A stretch of DNA of 6,687 nucleotides from Bryobacterales bacterium (GTDB lineage: Bacteria > Acidobacteriota > Terriglobia > Bryobacterales > Bryobacteraceae). The position numbers and the translations under genes were made by a program. The number at the start of each line of letters is the position of its first letter. The first letter of the stretch is position 1. The notes beneath the pieces were generated by a model, which saw only the letters and a list, made by a program, of their open reading frames with translations, made no database searches and was not told where the DNA came from. This document shows, in pieces, positions 6,348 to 6,687 of this stretch. The stretch covers positions 1 through 6,687 of the forward strand of contig PMEV01000367.1 in assembly GCA_003154855.1 (NCBI GenBank), read 5' to 3'.

Positions 6348-6687
6348 GGATGGAAGTCCCGGACGAACTGCACCAGCGCCTTGACGTGCTCGACCGGAGT
6401 ATCGGGCAGGATGCCGTGGCCCAGGTTGAAGATGTGTCCCGGCCGTGTACCGGTGCGTTTCAGCAACTCGTGCACGCGCAGCTTCAGTTCGGGGAGCGGG
6501 GCGAAGACCACCGCCGGGTCTAGGTTGCCCTGAATGGCGGAGCGGTAGCTGATCTCCATCCAGGCGGTGTCGATATTGACCCGCCAGTCGATGCCCAGCA
6601 CGTCCCCGCCGGCCGCGTGGAGCTCCTTGAAGAAGCCGCCCGCGCCGGTGCCGAAGTGGATGACCGGAACGCCGGTGGAGCGGATGC
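6344..6687 (-). CDS. hemE: Uroporphyrinogen decarboxylase, C-terminal 113 residues (N-terminus beyond window)
   Basis: The enzyme removes four acetate carboxyl groups from uroporphyrinogen III to give coproporphyrinogen III. The visible part begins in the family element HFGTGAGGFFKEL, continues through VLGIDWRV and IQGNLDP, and ends with FNLGHGILPDTPVEHV. The His in NLGHG corresponds to the conserved substrate-site histidine (H339 in the human enzyme). Family members are about 340-355 residues, so roughly two thirds lie beyond 6687, including the N-terminal substrate-binding Arg and Asp residues. The frame is open to the window edge; an internal GTG at 6601 is not the start. The TGA stop at 6346-6344 overlaps the hemH GTG by four bases. 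It is the first visible gene of a hemE-hemH-hemY operon, so the operon promoter is not in the window. Confidence 0.95.
   Translation of the reverse strand, partial: IRSTGVPVIHFGTGAGGFFKELHAAGGDVLGIDWRVNIDTAWMEISYRSAIQGNLDPAVVFAPLPELKLRVHELLKRTGTRPGHIFNLGHGILPDTPVEHVKALVQFVRDFHP

Overview
The window reads as high-GC bacterial chromosome. It has two conserved housekeeping blocks with a restriction-modification (R-M) cassette between them. The heme gene order (hemE-hemH-hemY) and the protein sequences recall Acidobacteria of the Solibacter/Bryobacter type. That assignment comes from memory of the families, not from a search, and is tentative.

Layout. Positions 1-832 (minus strand) hold the N-terminal 277 codons of metK, S-adenosylmethionine synthetase, running off the left edge. 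Its GTG start is fixed by an AAGGAGG ribosome binding site. A 151-base divergent spacer holds a candidate metK promoter and two small inverted repeats. A small, probably exported protein of unknown function follows on the plus strand (984-1538). Four bases later comes a two-gene plus-strand cassette: a XamI-family restriction endonuclease (1543-2508) and, directly abutting it (TGA|ATG), a gamma-class N6-adenine DNA methyltransferase (2509-4080). The cassette converges on the heme cluster with only 21 bases between stop codons. On the minus strand, transcribed right to left, are the end of hemE (6687-6344), hemH (6347-5463) and hemY (5475-4102). Consecutive genes overlap by 4 and 13 bases, so this is a translationally coupled operon.

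How the genes work together. HemE makes coproporphyrinogen III. HemY oxidises a porphyrinogen and HemH inserts iron. The same gene order occurs in the Bacillus subtilis hemEHY operon, so the last steps could follow either the coproporphyrin-dependent or the protoporphyrin-dependent route; this window cannot decide. The endonuclease and methyltransferase should form a type II R-M pair, predicted by family to act on GTCGAC. Two GTCGAC sites lie in the flanking host genes (metK and hemY) and none was found in the cassette. MetK makes the methyl donor used by the methyltransferase, but nothing shows that the adjacency is functional.

The cassette differs from its surroundings. Hand counts of sampled 60-base lines gave about 55-60% GC inside it and about 65-82% in the flanks, and its genes use AT-ending and AGG/AGA codons more freely. 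It looks horizontally acquired and fitted exactly between two host genes. I see no RNA genes, CRISPR arrays, transposons or clear intrinsic terminators. I found no convincing undescribed system; the R-M cassette and the ferrochelatase active-site variant are the most interesting items.
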